The position numbers and the translations under genes are program-made. This document shows, in pieces, positions 10,515-21,900 of a stretch of 64,000 bases of DNA (positions are counted from its first letter, which is position 1; every line of letters starts with the position of its first letter). The notes under the pieces are model-generated. The model saw nothing but the letters and a program-made list of their open reading frames with translations. It was not told where the DNA came from and searched no databases. The stretch spans positions 15,538,155 to 15,602,154 of the forward strand of contig NC_082596.1 of assembly GCF_030936135.1 (NCBI RefSeq). The letters are read 5' to 3'. This stretch comes from Gavia stellata (Eukaryota; Chordata; Aves; Gaviiformes; Gaviidae).

Positions 10515-11616
10515 TCTCAATTACCTTTGAAAGGTCATGGTAATTTGGGAAGATTCTTGATGACCGGAAAAGAGCTAACGTCACTCCTATCTTCAAGAAG
10601 GGCACGGAGGATCTGGAGAACTACAGACCAGTCAGCCTCGCTTCGATCCTTGTGAAGGTGATGGAGCAACTAACCCTGGAAACCATTTCCCATATTTAGG
10701 ATGGGAATGTCATTGGCATGGAATCGATGGTCAAAATGGATTTACACAGGGAAATCGTGCCTGTCTAACCTGAGAGCCTTCTACAATGAAATGACTAGCT
10801 TGATGGACAAGTAAGGCTTTCAACACTGTGTCCCATAACACCTTCTTAGAAAAACTGATGAGATAGAGGCTCGATAAGTGGTTGGTGAGGTGAATTGAAA
10901 ACTGGCTGATATGCTGGACTCAAGGGGTTGTGATCAGCAGCACAAAGTCCATTTAGAAGCCAGATATGAGTGGTATGCCCCAGTGGTTGATACGGGGTTC
11001 AATACTGTTCTGTCATCTTCATTAATGACGTACTGGGATGATGGGACAGTGTGCACCCTCAGCAAGTGTGCTGATAATACAAAACTGGGAGGAGTGGCTG
11101 ATATACTGAATGGTTGTACTGCCATTCAGAGGATCCTGGACAGGCTGGAGAACATGGACATACTGGAGTGCATCCATTGCAGGGCCATTAAGATGATTAA
11201 GGGATCAATGTACTTCTCATACAAGGAGAAGTTGAGAAAGCTGGGCCTGTTCAGCTTGTAAAAGAAAAGGCTTGGGGGGACCTCATCAATGTGTATAAAT
11301 ACCTGATGAGGGAGAGTAAAGAATATGGAGCCAGACTCTTCTCAGCAGTGCCCAGTGAAAAGAAACGAAGCAATGGCCACAAGCCAAAATACAGGAAATT
11401 CCATTTAAATGGAAAAAGAAATTGTGAGGAGTCACCAAACACTGGAGCAGGTTGCCCAGATAGGTTGTGGAGTCTCCACGCTGGGCAATATTCAAACCTG
11501 ACTGGATACGACCCTGAGCAACCTGCTCTAGTTGCCCCTCCTCTGAGCAGGGGGTTGGACTAGGTGATCTCCAGAGCTGCCTTCCAGCCCCAATGGCTCT
11601 GTGATTCTGTGATTGT
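10515..11616 (+). mobile_element. older CR1 LINE, right part with 3' end
   Basis: Plus-strand CR1 coding similarity resumes after the nested insertion: [20 protein letters not shown] and the YRPVSLA motif of reverse transcriptase, then a degraded region with LSKCADNTKLGGV (altered catalytic motif, FADD to CADN). The 3' end is GGCTCTGTGATTCTGTGATTGTG near 11616, the plus-sense octamer tail. The frame has several breaks and an internal deletion, consistent with greater age than the inserted copy. Confidence 0.88.
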
Positions 11617-12258
11617 GGGTTACTGAGAGCACTGAATTGTTCCAGCCCACATCACGTTGCAGTTCAGCAAATAATAGCAGAAGTCAGGGTTGTTTAAACA
11701 AGGTACCCAACTATTTGCCAACTGGTCACATGGACCTGCTATGGTAGACTGTTTCTCTAGCTCTGTTTACATATACATCCTCTGTTAGGTATGGCTCTTT
11801 CATTTTCTATGAGGAATGCTTATGCAGTAAGGCTCAGTGATTCACAATCTCCAATCAAGAGCAGGGAGGGGACTCAATGTTTTACTTTTCTCTGAAGAAA
11901 AGGGACCCAAGCATTTTTCAGGAAACCATAAATCTCATTCATTGCTCTCAGATCTCCAGTACAAACTCACCTGAGCCTATCACTGAAACAGCCAAGTTCT
12001 GCATTGGTGAGACTACCCTCGCTTGTTTGTTCCCACCTCACAGTGCCCAATTCCTTGTGCTACCATGTGCGTTTGGGCAGTCACCAGTGAATGAGAGCAG
12101 GTAACTGATGGGGGTAACACTCAACAGGCTTTGTGCCATGTTAGTTTGCAGTAAAAAGGAAGGCTGTTTGAAGCTAATGACAGCAGCAGAGGGCGGGAAG
12201 GTAAACCACTGCTTTAGATATCAGTGCTAGCCCAGGGTAGATAAGAGAGTTCATAATA
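11617..12258. other. intergenic sequence, nothing recognised
   Basis: I see no gene, structured repeat or obvious regulatory cluster. The 75-codon frame at 11877-12104 has no family features. Confidence 0.6.
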
Positions 12259-12520
12259 TCACAGGATGATTCAGGGTGGAAGGTACCTCAGGAGGTCTAT
12301 AGCCCAACCTCCTGCTCCAAGCAGGGTCAGGTGTGAGATCAGAGCAGGTTGCTCAGTTTGGGCTGGGAAATCACAAAGCATGGTGACTGCAAAACCTTTC
12401 TGAGCAACCAACCTGGCTCCAACCCATAACCATCCACCTAGTGAAAAAGGTTTTCCTTACACCCAGCCTGAACCTCTCTTTTTTTCAGTTTATGCTTGAT
12501 TTCTCCCAACCTTTCACCAT
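12259..12520 (-). mobile_element. old, diverged CR1 3' fragment
   Basis: Bases from TCACAGGATGATTCAGG onward follow the minus-strand pattern of CR1 3' ends: 'acctcaggaggtct', then 'ccaacctcctgctccaagca', 'agatcagagcaggttgctca' and 'ttttccttacacccagcctg'. The copy is much more diverged than the others and lacks an open frame. The right edge is approximate. Confidence 0.8.
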
Positions 12521-15500
12521 GCACCACTGTGAAAAGCCTGACTCAAAAAGCTGTCGTCCAAGGCAGCCACAGCTGTGGTCTATGCATGCAGCCCCACTGC
12601 TGATTTTGGATTGTCGTGCTGGGCAAGTTGTCACAAACTTGCTTCAGGAGGAAAACATGTGGCATGTTTCCACAGTTGCGTAAAACTTCTCTTTAGTTTA
12701 CCACAAAGCAATGACTGAAATAAACAACTCATCAAATCATGTGATGATGGCAGAAGTCAGTACCGCTCTCTGTGCATGACTTAAGACGTACACGTTACTA
12801 GAGAGCGGAATTAACCTCATGCTTCTAACAGGATAGACACTTGTATATACACTGCTGTCTGCCCCAGACATGTACAGATCACATTAACCCATCTGCTTCC
12901 CTTCCCCAGTTTTCTATCATAAGAAATAAAACATAATAAATTCTATGAAACTTCTGAGTATTTTAACACTAAAATTCCATTTTTTCCTTCCAACTAAGAG
13001 TGGAAGACATTGGCTATTTAAGAATATAACTTTTTATTAAAAAAACAATCAATTACTGAACAGACAGAGTAAGAGAAAACACCAGAAATTGCAACATTAA
13101 TGATAAAAATACACCTTGAAGACATCCTACAACCTTTTCTGAGACTCCTACAGATCCCCAAATACACTTCCTGTAGTATTATGGATTATCATGCAAGATA
13201 TTTTTGACAATAAGGGAATATAAGTGTGTAAGATAAACAATACTCAAAGTGTACTTCAGCAATAGTAGAGACAAAGTATATTAATTATACAATTACACTA
13301 CTTCACTATTAAAACCTGCTTTTCAGTGCCTTAATGGCATACTGTTGAAAACATATTGCATACATTTTAAAAAAGTTTATTATATTTTTGGGCAAACTAC
13401 AGCCTGCGTACCTAACAGCTCTTCTGAAGTAATTCTCAGCCCCCAGAAAACTGCTTCTGAATATTGATTTACACTTTAACATGTAGCTTATCTTGGTTCA
13501 TTTTGTGATGGTAGGGGATCCACACAAGCATAAGAAGCTGCTTCCATGAATCAGAGCATGGGACTTAAGGCTAAACTCGGTTTCTCCCCTTTTCTCGGTA
13601 TATGCTTAGTTGAGTTATAAAGCACCTTTTTCTTTTAAAATCAAACCCCTGCAGAACATTAATAACATAAATTTGGATATTGAAAAAAACCCCAAGCAAT
13701 GCACCTAGCATTTTCTCCCCGTGGCTTTCAGGTATTTGCATGAGACTCAGCAGGTCATCTTCTCAGGAAATGCCACTTCCTACAGCAAAAAAGAGAATTC
13801 ATAGAAACTCCTCACCCTCCTTCTCTCACTCCAGATCTGGCACCCAGTACCCCTGAGGCTGTTTTTCCAGCCATGTGGCTGGCTCTGACAAAGGGAGGAG
13901 AATTGGATGGGAATTCTTTACTTACTGCTTTCATACCTGAACTTCCAGCTACCTCCTACACTGTAGTGTCCATAAAATTTCCGCTGAAACTTCCTTGTTT
14001 TTCATTACTAAACCAGTGCAGCTCGTGGCCTAGGGCATGTGCTGAGAGTGTGCCTGAACCGCCGCACAGCCCCTCCCTCTTCCTCTTCCAGTGCTTAGTA
14101 CTGGCAGAGGTACTGAAGTGGAAAACCCTATTTCTTCTTCCCCATCAATATCAAATCTGTATAGTCCTATCCATGTTCCTCCCACGCCTTCCTCCAATCT
14201 AAATGCATTAATCATCAGTTACCTTTGAAAAAACCCACCCATTTCCATGTACTACTTCCCAGCAATATGCAAGGCAATGCAAGAGTCCAGATACTGAGTT
14301 GTTAGGCAGGTGGGATGGTCCTGTGATAGGGCTATTTCTGTCACACTTGAGTTTGACGACAAACTTTGAATGGTTTTAATTTCATCATCACAGCTAAGCG
14401 AATCCCAGCCAAAAACATTCTGTCATGGCTGTGATGCTGTTCACTGCCAGAGACACTTGGTGCCTGACTTGAGGTCAATGATTTTCAGATGTTTTTTCCA
14501 CCGTCCCTGAAAGATGGCTCTACATGTGTGTTTGGGCACCCAAAATAATTAATCATGTTTGAAAATCCTGGGTCACAATGATATGGCCAAAGTACCACAC
14601 TAACAAGGTCATCAGATGAAGATGAGTGAGAATTTCACTATGTTTTACAGAAAGGACTTAAGAGCACAAAGGGATGCTTAAAGCTTAATGACTGTTGAAT
14701 TTCTGTAGGGTGAAAGGGGAATAAAAAGGGAAAAATGATGATGGATGATAGTGTAGTGAAGCATACAAGCCTAACATCTTGTTTAGACTTCAGAGCTCTC
14801 CTAGTAGAGCTACGCTGTTGATGGATGTACTTTCATCTAATGTTAGCTGGCAGAAGTCCTACCTAGAAATAATTTGAATGGCTAAGGAGCCTCTGGTCAC
14901 TATTGCTTATTTCATCCAGTGACCTAGGGCAAAGTACACAGCAAATTGACTTTGGCTGTGACAAACCAAGTCTGTTTAAAGGGAGTTTGCTACACTTTTA
15001 AGAGAAAGTTTAGAAGAAACCTGTCTGAAGAGAGACAAGGTAAAAAGAGAAGCAAGAAAGCAAGGAAGCGTGATGAGATAGCTCTTTCTGAGCAGAGAAA
15101 GCTGGTCTTTTTCTACTCTATAATTTAGCAGGGTGTTTTTAGAAAGGTAGCTCGCTCTCACAGATGTTTTTGAAAGCTCTGCTCAAAACAGATTGTACTT
15201 TACCACAGATTAATTGAATCAATTTACAGCCTATTTTCTCTAATGAGTGACATACATTAAATTACAATTTGCCTAGTCTTGACCAGAATTTGAGAAGTTT
15301 CTGATGTTTTTAGATACTGCTAAATACTAGGTTTCACTAGCTATCATGTAACATTGGGTATCAAACACTACACCTTTTACCATCTGTCATGCCCTATTTG
15401 TTATCTAGTCACAGCCATAATTTTGCTGTTCTTCAGCAGGAACAAAGTCGTAATTAAAAACTACAGGGCTGTTTAAAGGGCTTGGTAAAATTGTACTCAC

Positions 15501-16792
15501 TGGGGATGTCCTCAGGGCCCACAGCTGAAATGTAGTTACCAGTCAGAAATTCAGCATACTAATGGAGATAGGACTCCATCTCTCCACATCCATGCCACTT
15601 GAACTCTGAGCCTTGATTTATTCACTTTGTGGCTTCTAACTCATTCTAACCAAGAAAGCACTGCTTCACATATGCATTAGCCAGGTCTCTAACATACCTC
15701 CAAATATTGTAATGATTAAATAGATGATTAATAATTAATTGAATACAACAGCTTAATACAAAATGTCATCAAAATCACAAAAGTTTATGTACTGATGTTG
15801 AGAAGGAACTGCTGAAGGTTGTATGTGTGTATTACATATATTTGGAAACTGTGAAATCAAGGAACACCTTATTTTCTTGACAGAAAGTTTATGAATACCA
15901 GCCCATTTCACCCAGTGTATGGGATCAGGTGTGTGATTGTATTGCGCTTGGGAATACCAGCATATCCTCTCAATTGTTGTTACTTATAATGCACTGTGAG
16001 TATGCCTACCACTTTGCAAATAAGTCAAAGACAAGGCTGCTGCTCCAGGGAGCTTGTATCTTGACTCATACACAACACAAAGGCTAATAGTTCAACTGCA
16101 TATGAGAGCAAAGAACAAGTGAGGTCTTCAGGGCAAAGTTGGTAATAGAAGGCTTCAGGAAAGAGTTGGGCTTTAAGGCTGTTCTGTATAGGTCCTTGTT
16201 TTCCTTCATAAAATAAATAATGAAGACCCCATTTTATTTTAATTAGTTTAGATATTTCAAGAATGTCACAAATCCTGAGGTTTATGAAGGCCTTATTAAT
16301 TTGCACATTGTATGTTCTTGCACTCTAATTTGAACTCATGGAGGTTTGTTTTGCAAAAATAACCTGTCATGAATAACACTTATTAGCCGCAATAACCACT
16401 GCTAACAAACAAAAAGAACACGTGAAAATGTTTTCACACCCTATCTGTATTTGCTCTTGTATACTGGGTCCCTCTGCTGTTCCTCTCAATTTTAGTAATG
16501 ACATAACTTTGGTGAGTGAAGGAACTCATAGACTCTTTCTGGGTAGGTTAATATTGTTGATACTTTTAAAACAAAAAAATGGGTATTTTTGAAGGAGAAA
16601 AATCTTCAGAACTTTTTTGATCTCTCAAAATGAAACTGAAAAGGGTACAAACCCACAGCTGTTTTTTGGATAGCAAACATTTTAGGACAGATCTTAAGGG
16701 TGCCAGGTTGTTTGGTGTAAGATTTGTGAGGAGTTGAAGTACAGGCTCAGTTATTGTATCCCTAATTGCCTTAATTTTCTGGATTCTTCATG
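12521..16792. other. intergenic sequence, nothing recognised
   Basis: This is AT-rich, unique-looking sequence. Open frames are short, and none shows domains, splice sites in series or a codon pattern suggesting a gene. No CR1 tail or tandem array was noticed. A distant regulatory role cannot be excluded by eye. Confidence 0.6.
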
Positions 16793-17780
16793 GAATCATA
16801 GAATGGTTTGGGTTGGAAGGGACCTTAAAGATCATCTAGTTCCAACCCCCCTGCCATGGGCAAGGACACCTTCCACTAGAACAGGTTGCTCAAAGCCCCA
16901 TCCAACCTGGCCTTGAACACTTCCAGGGATGGGGCATCCACAACTTCTCTGGGCAACCTGCTCCAGTGCCTCACCACCCTCATGGTGAAGAATTGCTTCC
17001 TTATATCTAATCTAAATCTTCCCTCTTTCAACTTAAATCCATTACCCCTTGTCCTATCACTACATGCCCTTGCAAGAAGTCCCTCTCCAGCTTTCTTGTA
17101 GGCCTGCTTCAGGTACTAGAAGGCTGCTCTAAGGTCTCCCCAGAGCCTTCTCTTCTGCAGGCTGAACAACCCCAACTCTCTCAGCCTGTCATCATAGGAG
17201 AAGTGCTCCAGCCCTCTGATCATCTTTGTGGCCCTCCTCTGGACCAGCTCCAACAGGTCCATGTCCTTCTTGTGTTGGGGGCCCAGAGCTGGATGCAGTA
17301 CTCCAGGTGGGGTCTCATGAGAGCAGAGTAGAGGGGGAGAATCGCCTCCCTTGACCTGCTGGTCACACTTCTTTTGATGCAGCCCAGCATACAGTTGGCT
17401 TTCTGGGCTGCAAGCGTGCACTGCCATGTCATGTTGAGCTTCTCATCAACCAACACTCCCAAGTCCTTCTCCTCAGGGCTGCTCTCAATCCATTCTCTGC
17501 CCAGGCTGTATTTGTGCTGGGGATTGCCCCGACCCAGGTGCAGGACCTTGCACTTGGCCTTGTTGAACTTCATGAGGTTCACATGAGCCCACCTCTCGAG
17601 CCTGTCAAGGTGAGGTCCCTCTGGATGGCATCCCTTCTCTCCAGCATGTTGACTGCACCACACAGCTTGGTGTCATCAGCAAACTTGCTGAGGGTGCACT
17701 CAGTTTTTTGGACAATCTGTCAAGAGTTGGACAGGATAAAGATGGTGAATGGAGGAAGACTGAGGGCTGCACTCTGGGGT
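16793..17780 (-). mobile_element. CR1 LINE, 5'-truncated, older subfamily
   Basis: In minus orientation, the 3' end at GAATCATAGAATGGTTTGGG is followed by 'ggaagggaccttaaagatcatct'. Two minus-strand frames shifted relative to each other encode CR1 reverse-transcriptase C-terminal sequence: [20 protein letters not shown] and [20 protein letters not shown] in one, [20 protein letters not shown] in the other. The QHKYSLG and DEKLNM signatures differ from the [13 protein letters not shown] form of the other copies, so it is a different, older subfamily. Similarity weakens after 17700 and fades near 17780, next to the CpG island. Confidence 0.88.
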
Positions 17781-18235
17781 GAGGTGCTGACGGGAAGTTC
17801 CCAGTGCTCCTTGTGTGCCTTTCTCCTTCCCCGTGGAAAAGCTTCTGCAGTGCTAGGGAGAGCAGTAGGACGGTCTGACACCTGAGTCCCCTGGAGCTGT
17901 CAGGCTGGAAGTCGCAGCGACTGAAATACCGTGACTGAAATATCCTGTGCACCTGCGAAATGGCGTTTTCTGTTGGCTCAGCGCCTTCTTCCCACACCTC
18001 GTGGTGGTCACCATCCCTTCAGCCTCCCGCAGCCCAACCAACGCCACTGGCCGCTCCCTGCCCCCCGCGCCGCCCTCCCTGCTCGGCAGCTAAACGCAGA
18101 GGCGTCCGACGCCGCCAAGTCCCCCCAGGGGGCTGCGGGGCCTCTCCGGCCGCAGGGGAAGCCGGTGCCTCGGCCAGGCGCTCAGCAGCCCCGCGGGCAC
18201 GGCGGGCCTCAGGCAGGCCGGGCGGGCCGGCCGGG

Positions 18236-18255
18236 ACTACGTTTCCCAGGGTGCC
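18236..18255 (+). promoter_or_regulatory. ZNF143/SBS-like element in the SAMD12 promoter
   Basis: The sequence ACTACGTTTCCCAGGGTGCC closely resembles the vertebrate ZNF143 (Staf) site of the form ACTACAATTCCCAGCATGCC, often found near transcription starts of CpG-island promoters. It lies 160-180 bases upstream of the start codon. Function is inferred from motif similarity and location only. Confidence 0.6.
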
Positions 18256-18257
18256 GC

Positions 18258-18280
18258 GGGGCGGGCGCGCGGCCCCGCCC
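18258..18280. promoter_or_regulatory. pair of GC boxes (SP/KLF-type sites)
   Basis: GGGGCGGG at 18258-18265 and CCCCGCCC at 18273-18280 form two opposed GC boxes immediately downstream of the ZNF143-like element. Such clusters are usual in CpG-island promoters and fit a TATA-less start between here and 18414. Confidence 0.5.
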
Positions 18281-18342
18281 GCCTGTCAGCGGGAGCGCTG
18301 CAGGTTGATCGCCGCGGCTGCAGATGAGCGGAGCCCGCGCGC

Positions 18343-18362
18343 GGGCGGGGGGGCGGCCGGGG
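18343..18362 (+). promoter_or_regulatory. potential G-quadruplex in the presumed 5' UTR/promoter
   Basis: GGG, a seven-G run that can supply two G-triplets, and GGGG are separated by short loops over 20 bases. That satisfies the usual four-run pattern. It falls inside the upstream ORF, about 55-70 bases before the SAMD12 start codon. Confidence 0.4.
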
Positions 18363-18414
18363 CAGCGCCGCCGGGGCCGGGTCGGCGGCCGACGCACTAT
18401 GCGAGGCCGGGAGG

Positions 18415-18427
18415 ATGGCGGTGGAAG
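18415..18427 (+). CDS. SAMD12: SAMD12 coding exon 1 (start codon, MAVE plus first base of codon 5)
   Basis: The exon reads ATG GCG GTG GAA G and is followed directly by the donor GTAAGG. The start has a good Kozak context, with A at -3 and G at +4. The last base pairs with CT at the start of exon 2 to make an alanine codon, giving M-A-V-E-A, the N-terminus I know for human SAMD12. The exon lies in a CpG island. Because only 13 coding bases are present, gene predictors that work from open frames will usually miss it. Two upstream ATGs (18324 and 18399) are out of frame with this one. Confidence 0.9.
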
Positions 18428-18792
18428 GTAAGGGCTCCGCGTCCCCTGCCCGCCGCCCCCGGGGTCCCTCCCCTGTCTCCTCCCCCGGGCACTCACCTGC
18501 GCCGCGGCGGGGCCGGCCCGGCTCGGCGGCGGCGGGGGGGAGTTGTGCCCGCCGGCGGAGCTTGAGGCGGCGGCGGCGGGGCCGCTCTGCAGCCCGCTGC
18601 ACCGGCCTCGCCCGCGGGGCGCCCGGCTGCCTCCCGCCCCCCTCGGCCCGGCCGCCCCCAGCGCCGCGCCTGCCCCCGGGCCAGGTGGCGCGGGGTCGGG
18701 GGGCCGGCGGCGGCGGGGGAGATAGCGGGGGCTGCCCGCGCAGCCTGCGGCAGCCGGAGGCTTCGGTCCGGCAACTTCCCGGCGGGCCCGGA

Positions 18793-18992
18793 NNNNNNNN
18801 NNNNNNNNNNNNNNNNNNNNNNNNNNNNNNNNNNNNNNNNNNNNNNNNNNNNNNNNNNNNNNNNNNNNNNNNNNNNNNNNNNNNNNNNNNNNNNNNNNNN
18901 NNNNNNNNNNNNNNNNNNNNNNNNNNNNNNNNNNNNNNNNNNNNNNNNNNNNNNNNNNNNNNNNNNNNNNNNNNNNNNNNNNNNNNNNNNNN
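18793..18992. other. assembly gap, exactly 200 Ns
   Basis: The run of N is exactly 200 bases long, which suggests a placeholder, not a measured size. It begins inside the extremely GC-rich CpG island and ends in AT-normal sequence, the usual pattern where GC-rich avian DNA failed to assemble. An unknown amount of the island, and possibly an alternative first exon, may be missing. Confidence 0.98.
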
Positions 18993-21900
18993 GGTGCTCG
19001 TCTTGAGACCACCTTGATCTTTGTTTCTCAGATATGCTGAGATCTACAGTGCCATCAGAGGCCACTTACTTTATTGCTGAACATCATGCTGAAGCTGTCT
19101 TTTGCTCAGTACCCAAGTGAGCAGTCCAAATGATAGTCCAGCAAAAACTTGGGCTTACTGAAGGCAGTGGGCAGCTTAACATCCCTGAAAACCAGCTTCC
19201 TAGACAAACTCAGATAAAGCTAAATAAAACCATCATGTCTCAAAAGGTGTCTGTGTACATCCAAAGTTGTCCATCCTAAGCCGTAAGCCTCTCCATGAGT
19301 CAAACAGATTTCTTATGCACAGGCTGCTTTACTGAATAGCAGTTTTGAAGACTGTAATAATATAAAGAAGGAAGGGAGTGGTCCTGAATAAAAGCATTGC
19401 TTCTTTGGTGGGAAGAACTTAGCAACGCGAACTGGGCATGCGTGCCCAGTAGTGGGTAAGTAAATGAAACGGACTGCCATGCACCAGATGGTTCATATGC
19501 CAGCAGCAACCCCTATTTTGGTGCGCGCTCTAATGTCATTCTCCTTTCTTCACTTGAAGTCCTTCTCAGTCTGTTTGCTAGATTTTTCAGGTCTGTAATA
19601 ATTCCTGTCATATCTGCAGTGCCTTCCATCTGAGAATCTCTAAAAGCTTTGTAAATATTAATGAAGGAAAGCTCTGCTAAAGCTTTGGGAAGCAGTGCCT
19701 TTCCCTTCTCCTGAGATGGGATTTTTTTCTTTAACTCCTTCTTCCCATTTCCTTCCCCCAGGATGCATCCCTGCTATGGTCTCTCAGAACAGGCTTTCTT
19801 GTCTGTATGTTCTGCTTTCCTCCCATTTTGGGTTTTTCTCCCTCAACTTTCTTGCCTTTGCATAACTCTATTCCCCTCACACAAGCACAGCAAGATGACT
19901 GCTTACTTCATCAGCACAAGTAGCTGTGTGGCTGTGACTGCTTTGTGTGAACGTAGTGCGTGCACATTTAAGGCCTTTTCTTATCAATCATTTTCTATTG
20001 GAACTATGTTTCTTTATGTGACTGTGCTTAAAAGCATGCTTTTATCTTAATGCATCTTCTGCTGTATTGGAGCCCTGGGTGTGAGCCATCTTCTTTTCAC
20101 GAACTGTGACTTTCAGCAGGTAACATGTGGCATTACAGCTTCTGTTTGGGAAGCTGGGAGGTGACTTGTCCCTCATGGCTCTGATCACCACAGTGTGCGG
20201 ATCCTACTCTGTTCAAAAGTAAAGTTGCCATCGGATCTTGTAAATGGATAGTTTTGTAGAAAAATGCCAATTTGTTGAACTCAAAATGTTTTGGACTCAG
20301 GAAACACAGACTTTTTTTTTTTCCTAGTTGTTTGATTTGTTTGCTTTCATTGGAAAAACATTTTCCTGGTTTGCTGCTTAGGATCTCGAGAGCGTAACCT
20401 GCTGTACATCAGCTCTGGAAGCTTGGAAATAAGGAGAGCTCTGAAAACCTGGTTTAAGCTGAGGTTGTCTGGCCTTCCAGTCTCTGCGGTAGTCGTCTGG
20501 GGGCTTGGCTAGAAGGGGCTTCCTGGGTCTTCAGACCTTTTTAGAGTGTAGCAAGGCTTCTGGACGGCTGGGCCAACTGGCTTCTTGTGCAAACTCACAA
20601 GTGGCTGGCTCTGGAATGCAACTGGCAGGGAGTAGAGAGGTCCCTGGAGCACAAGGGAACCATGGATCCTGGAGCATGGGAGTTCCTGGCCGGAGCCAAC
20701 ATCCGCTGCCCCACCAGCTCCACCATGGCTATTGTTCTGTGGAAACAGCCCGTTTGTCAGCCTCAGCCATGAGCCCAGAGGCTCTTTGTTTCTCCTTTCA
20801 GAAATGCTCTGTGTGTCTAAAGTGAAAGTATTTTGTAACTTCTTGTTTGTGGAGAATCTTTGAAAAATTCTGGTTTCATTTTATCTGACAAACTGTTGAA
20901 ATCTTCCTCAAATTTGATTATTTTAATGCTGTCTTAGCATGGAGTGCTGGAGTTTAGTTATGGCAACAAACGTCCAGCAGTTTACTTAAAGAAAATATCC
21001 CAAATTTTTTACTGGGATAGCTGACAGCGATGGATTTGAAAATATGCAATAGGAATTTGGAAGTCACTACAGTTCCTTGCCAGTTATATAGAATACATAC
21101 CTGAGTGTCCCAAAAGAGATTGTGTGGACTGGGAGGTCCTTTGGGCTGCATAGTACCAGTGCTTCCTGATTGATGAAAGGATTGGTGTGTATATGAGGAA
21201 AGTGAGTTTGCACTCCTTAACATTAGCCCATCTAGATGGGAGCGCTGCCAAGGTAAGTCTATTTTTAGACCTAACAGTTTTGACAATGTTCCTTTAAGTG
21301 GGTTTTTTTTCCCTCTAGTAAGAATGAAAGAACTAGGTCAGTGCCAGTAGAAAAAGGCTTTTGATCTCTGCAACAGTGTTCTCAAATTTTTTTTTTTATT
21401 TTTGCTATTGTGCAGCAGAGGTAAAGGGGAACAGAGAAGTGGTGATTTCTCCCCCCCAGTGTTTATTGCACAGGAAAGTGAGAGACTGACAGCACCCACC
21501 AGATAATGTATGCATGCAGGTAATCCCACGGAGTTCTGCTGGATTCCCTGCAGCTCTGACCTGTGGTGTCTTTGAGATTTCTGAGCAAAAAAGTGCTAAT
21601 TATATCATGGAGTTCTTTCATAGTAAGTGTTTAATGAAGTTTGGTGTAATGCCTTTCCTGCTGCGTATAGGCTTTGGAAAGTGCATACATACATTCGTTG
21701 CTGGTCTCCTCCTGAAAATTTATGTGAACTTCTACTGTCCTGTGTCTCTTCGGTAGTGGGCTCGTGCTACTGAGACCCTGGATCTACCTATGGGAGAATA
21801 TTTTACTGGGAAGTGGAGCCTTGCTGATGTAAAATGACAATGACTCTGGTCTTGCCCCTTGGGAGTCCTCAGGGGAACTAGATACTCGAAGGAGGGTAGA

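Larger units (their letters stand above)
18324..18427 (+). other. possible upstream ORF overlapping the SAMD12 start, completed in exon 2
   Basis: An ATG at 18324 (weak context, C at -3) and a second in-frame ATG at 18399 (A at -3) open a frame that is out of register with the SAMD12 start. No stop occurs before the exon 1 donor. Across the exon 1/exon 2 junction the frame ends at TGA 36410-36412. From 18324 it would be 45 residues, from 18399 20 residues, overlapping the main start either way. It is only relevant if the 5' UTR includes these ATGs, which cannot be seen here. Confidence 0.45.
17980..18792. promoter_or_regulatory. SAMD12: CpG island covering the SAMD12 5' end
   Basis: From about 17980 the sequence changes abruptly from ordinary composition to very GC-rich, CpG-dense DNA that continues to the assembly gap. 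It surrounds coding exon 1 and its donor site. The island very likely holds the promoter and 5' UTR, but no TATA box or unique start site can be fixed by eye. The long open frames on both strands here come from high GC content and are not proposed as genes. The true island may extend into the gap; sequence after the gap is AT-normal. Confidence 0.85.

Noticed and set aside
17960..18602. Long open frames of 120-200 codons on both strands in the CpG island
   Set aside because: High GC content removes stop codons; the peptides are R/A/P/G-rich in every frame and several frames run into the Ns. They do not resemble proteins.
21154..21252. 33-codon open stretch ending in AAG|GTAAGT in intron 1
   Set aside because: The acceptor side is weak (GGGCTGCATAG, poor pyrimidine tract). 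In the phase required after exon 1 it meets a stop within a few codons. A 33-codon open stretch is not rare by chance.
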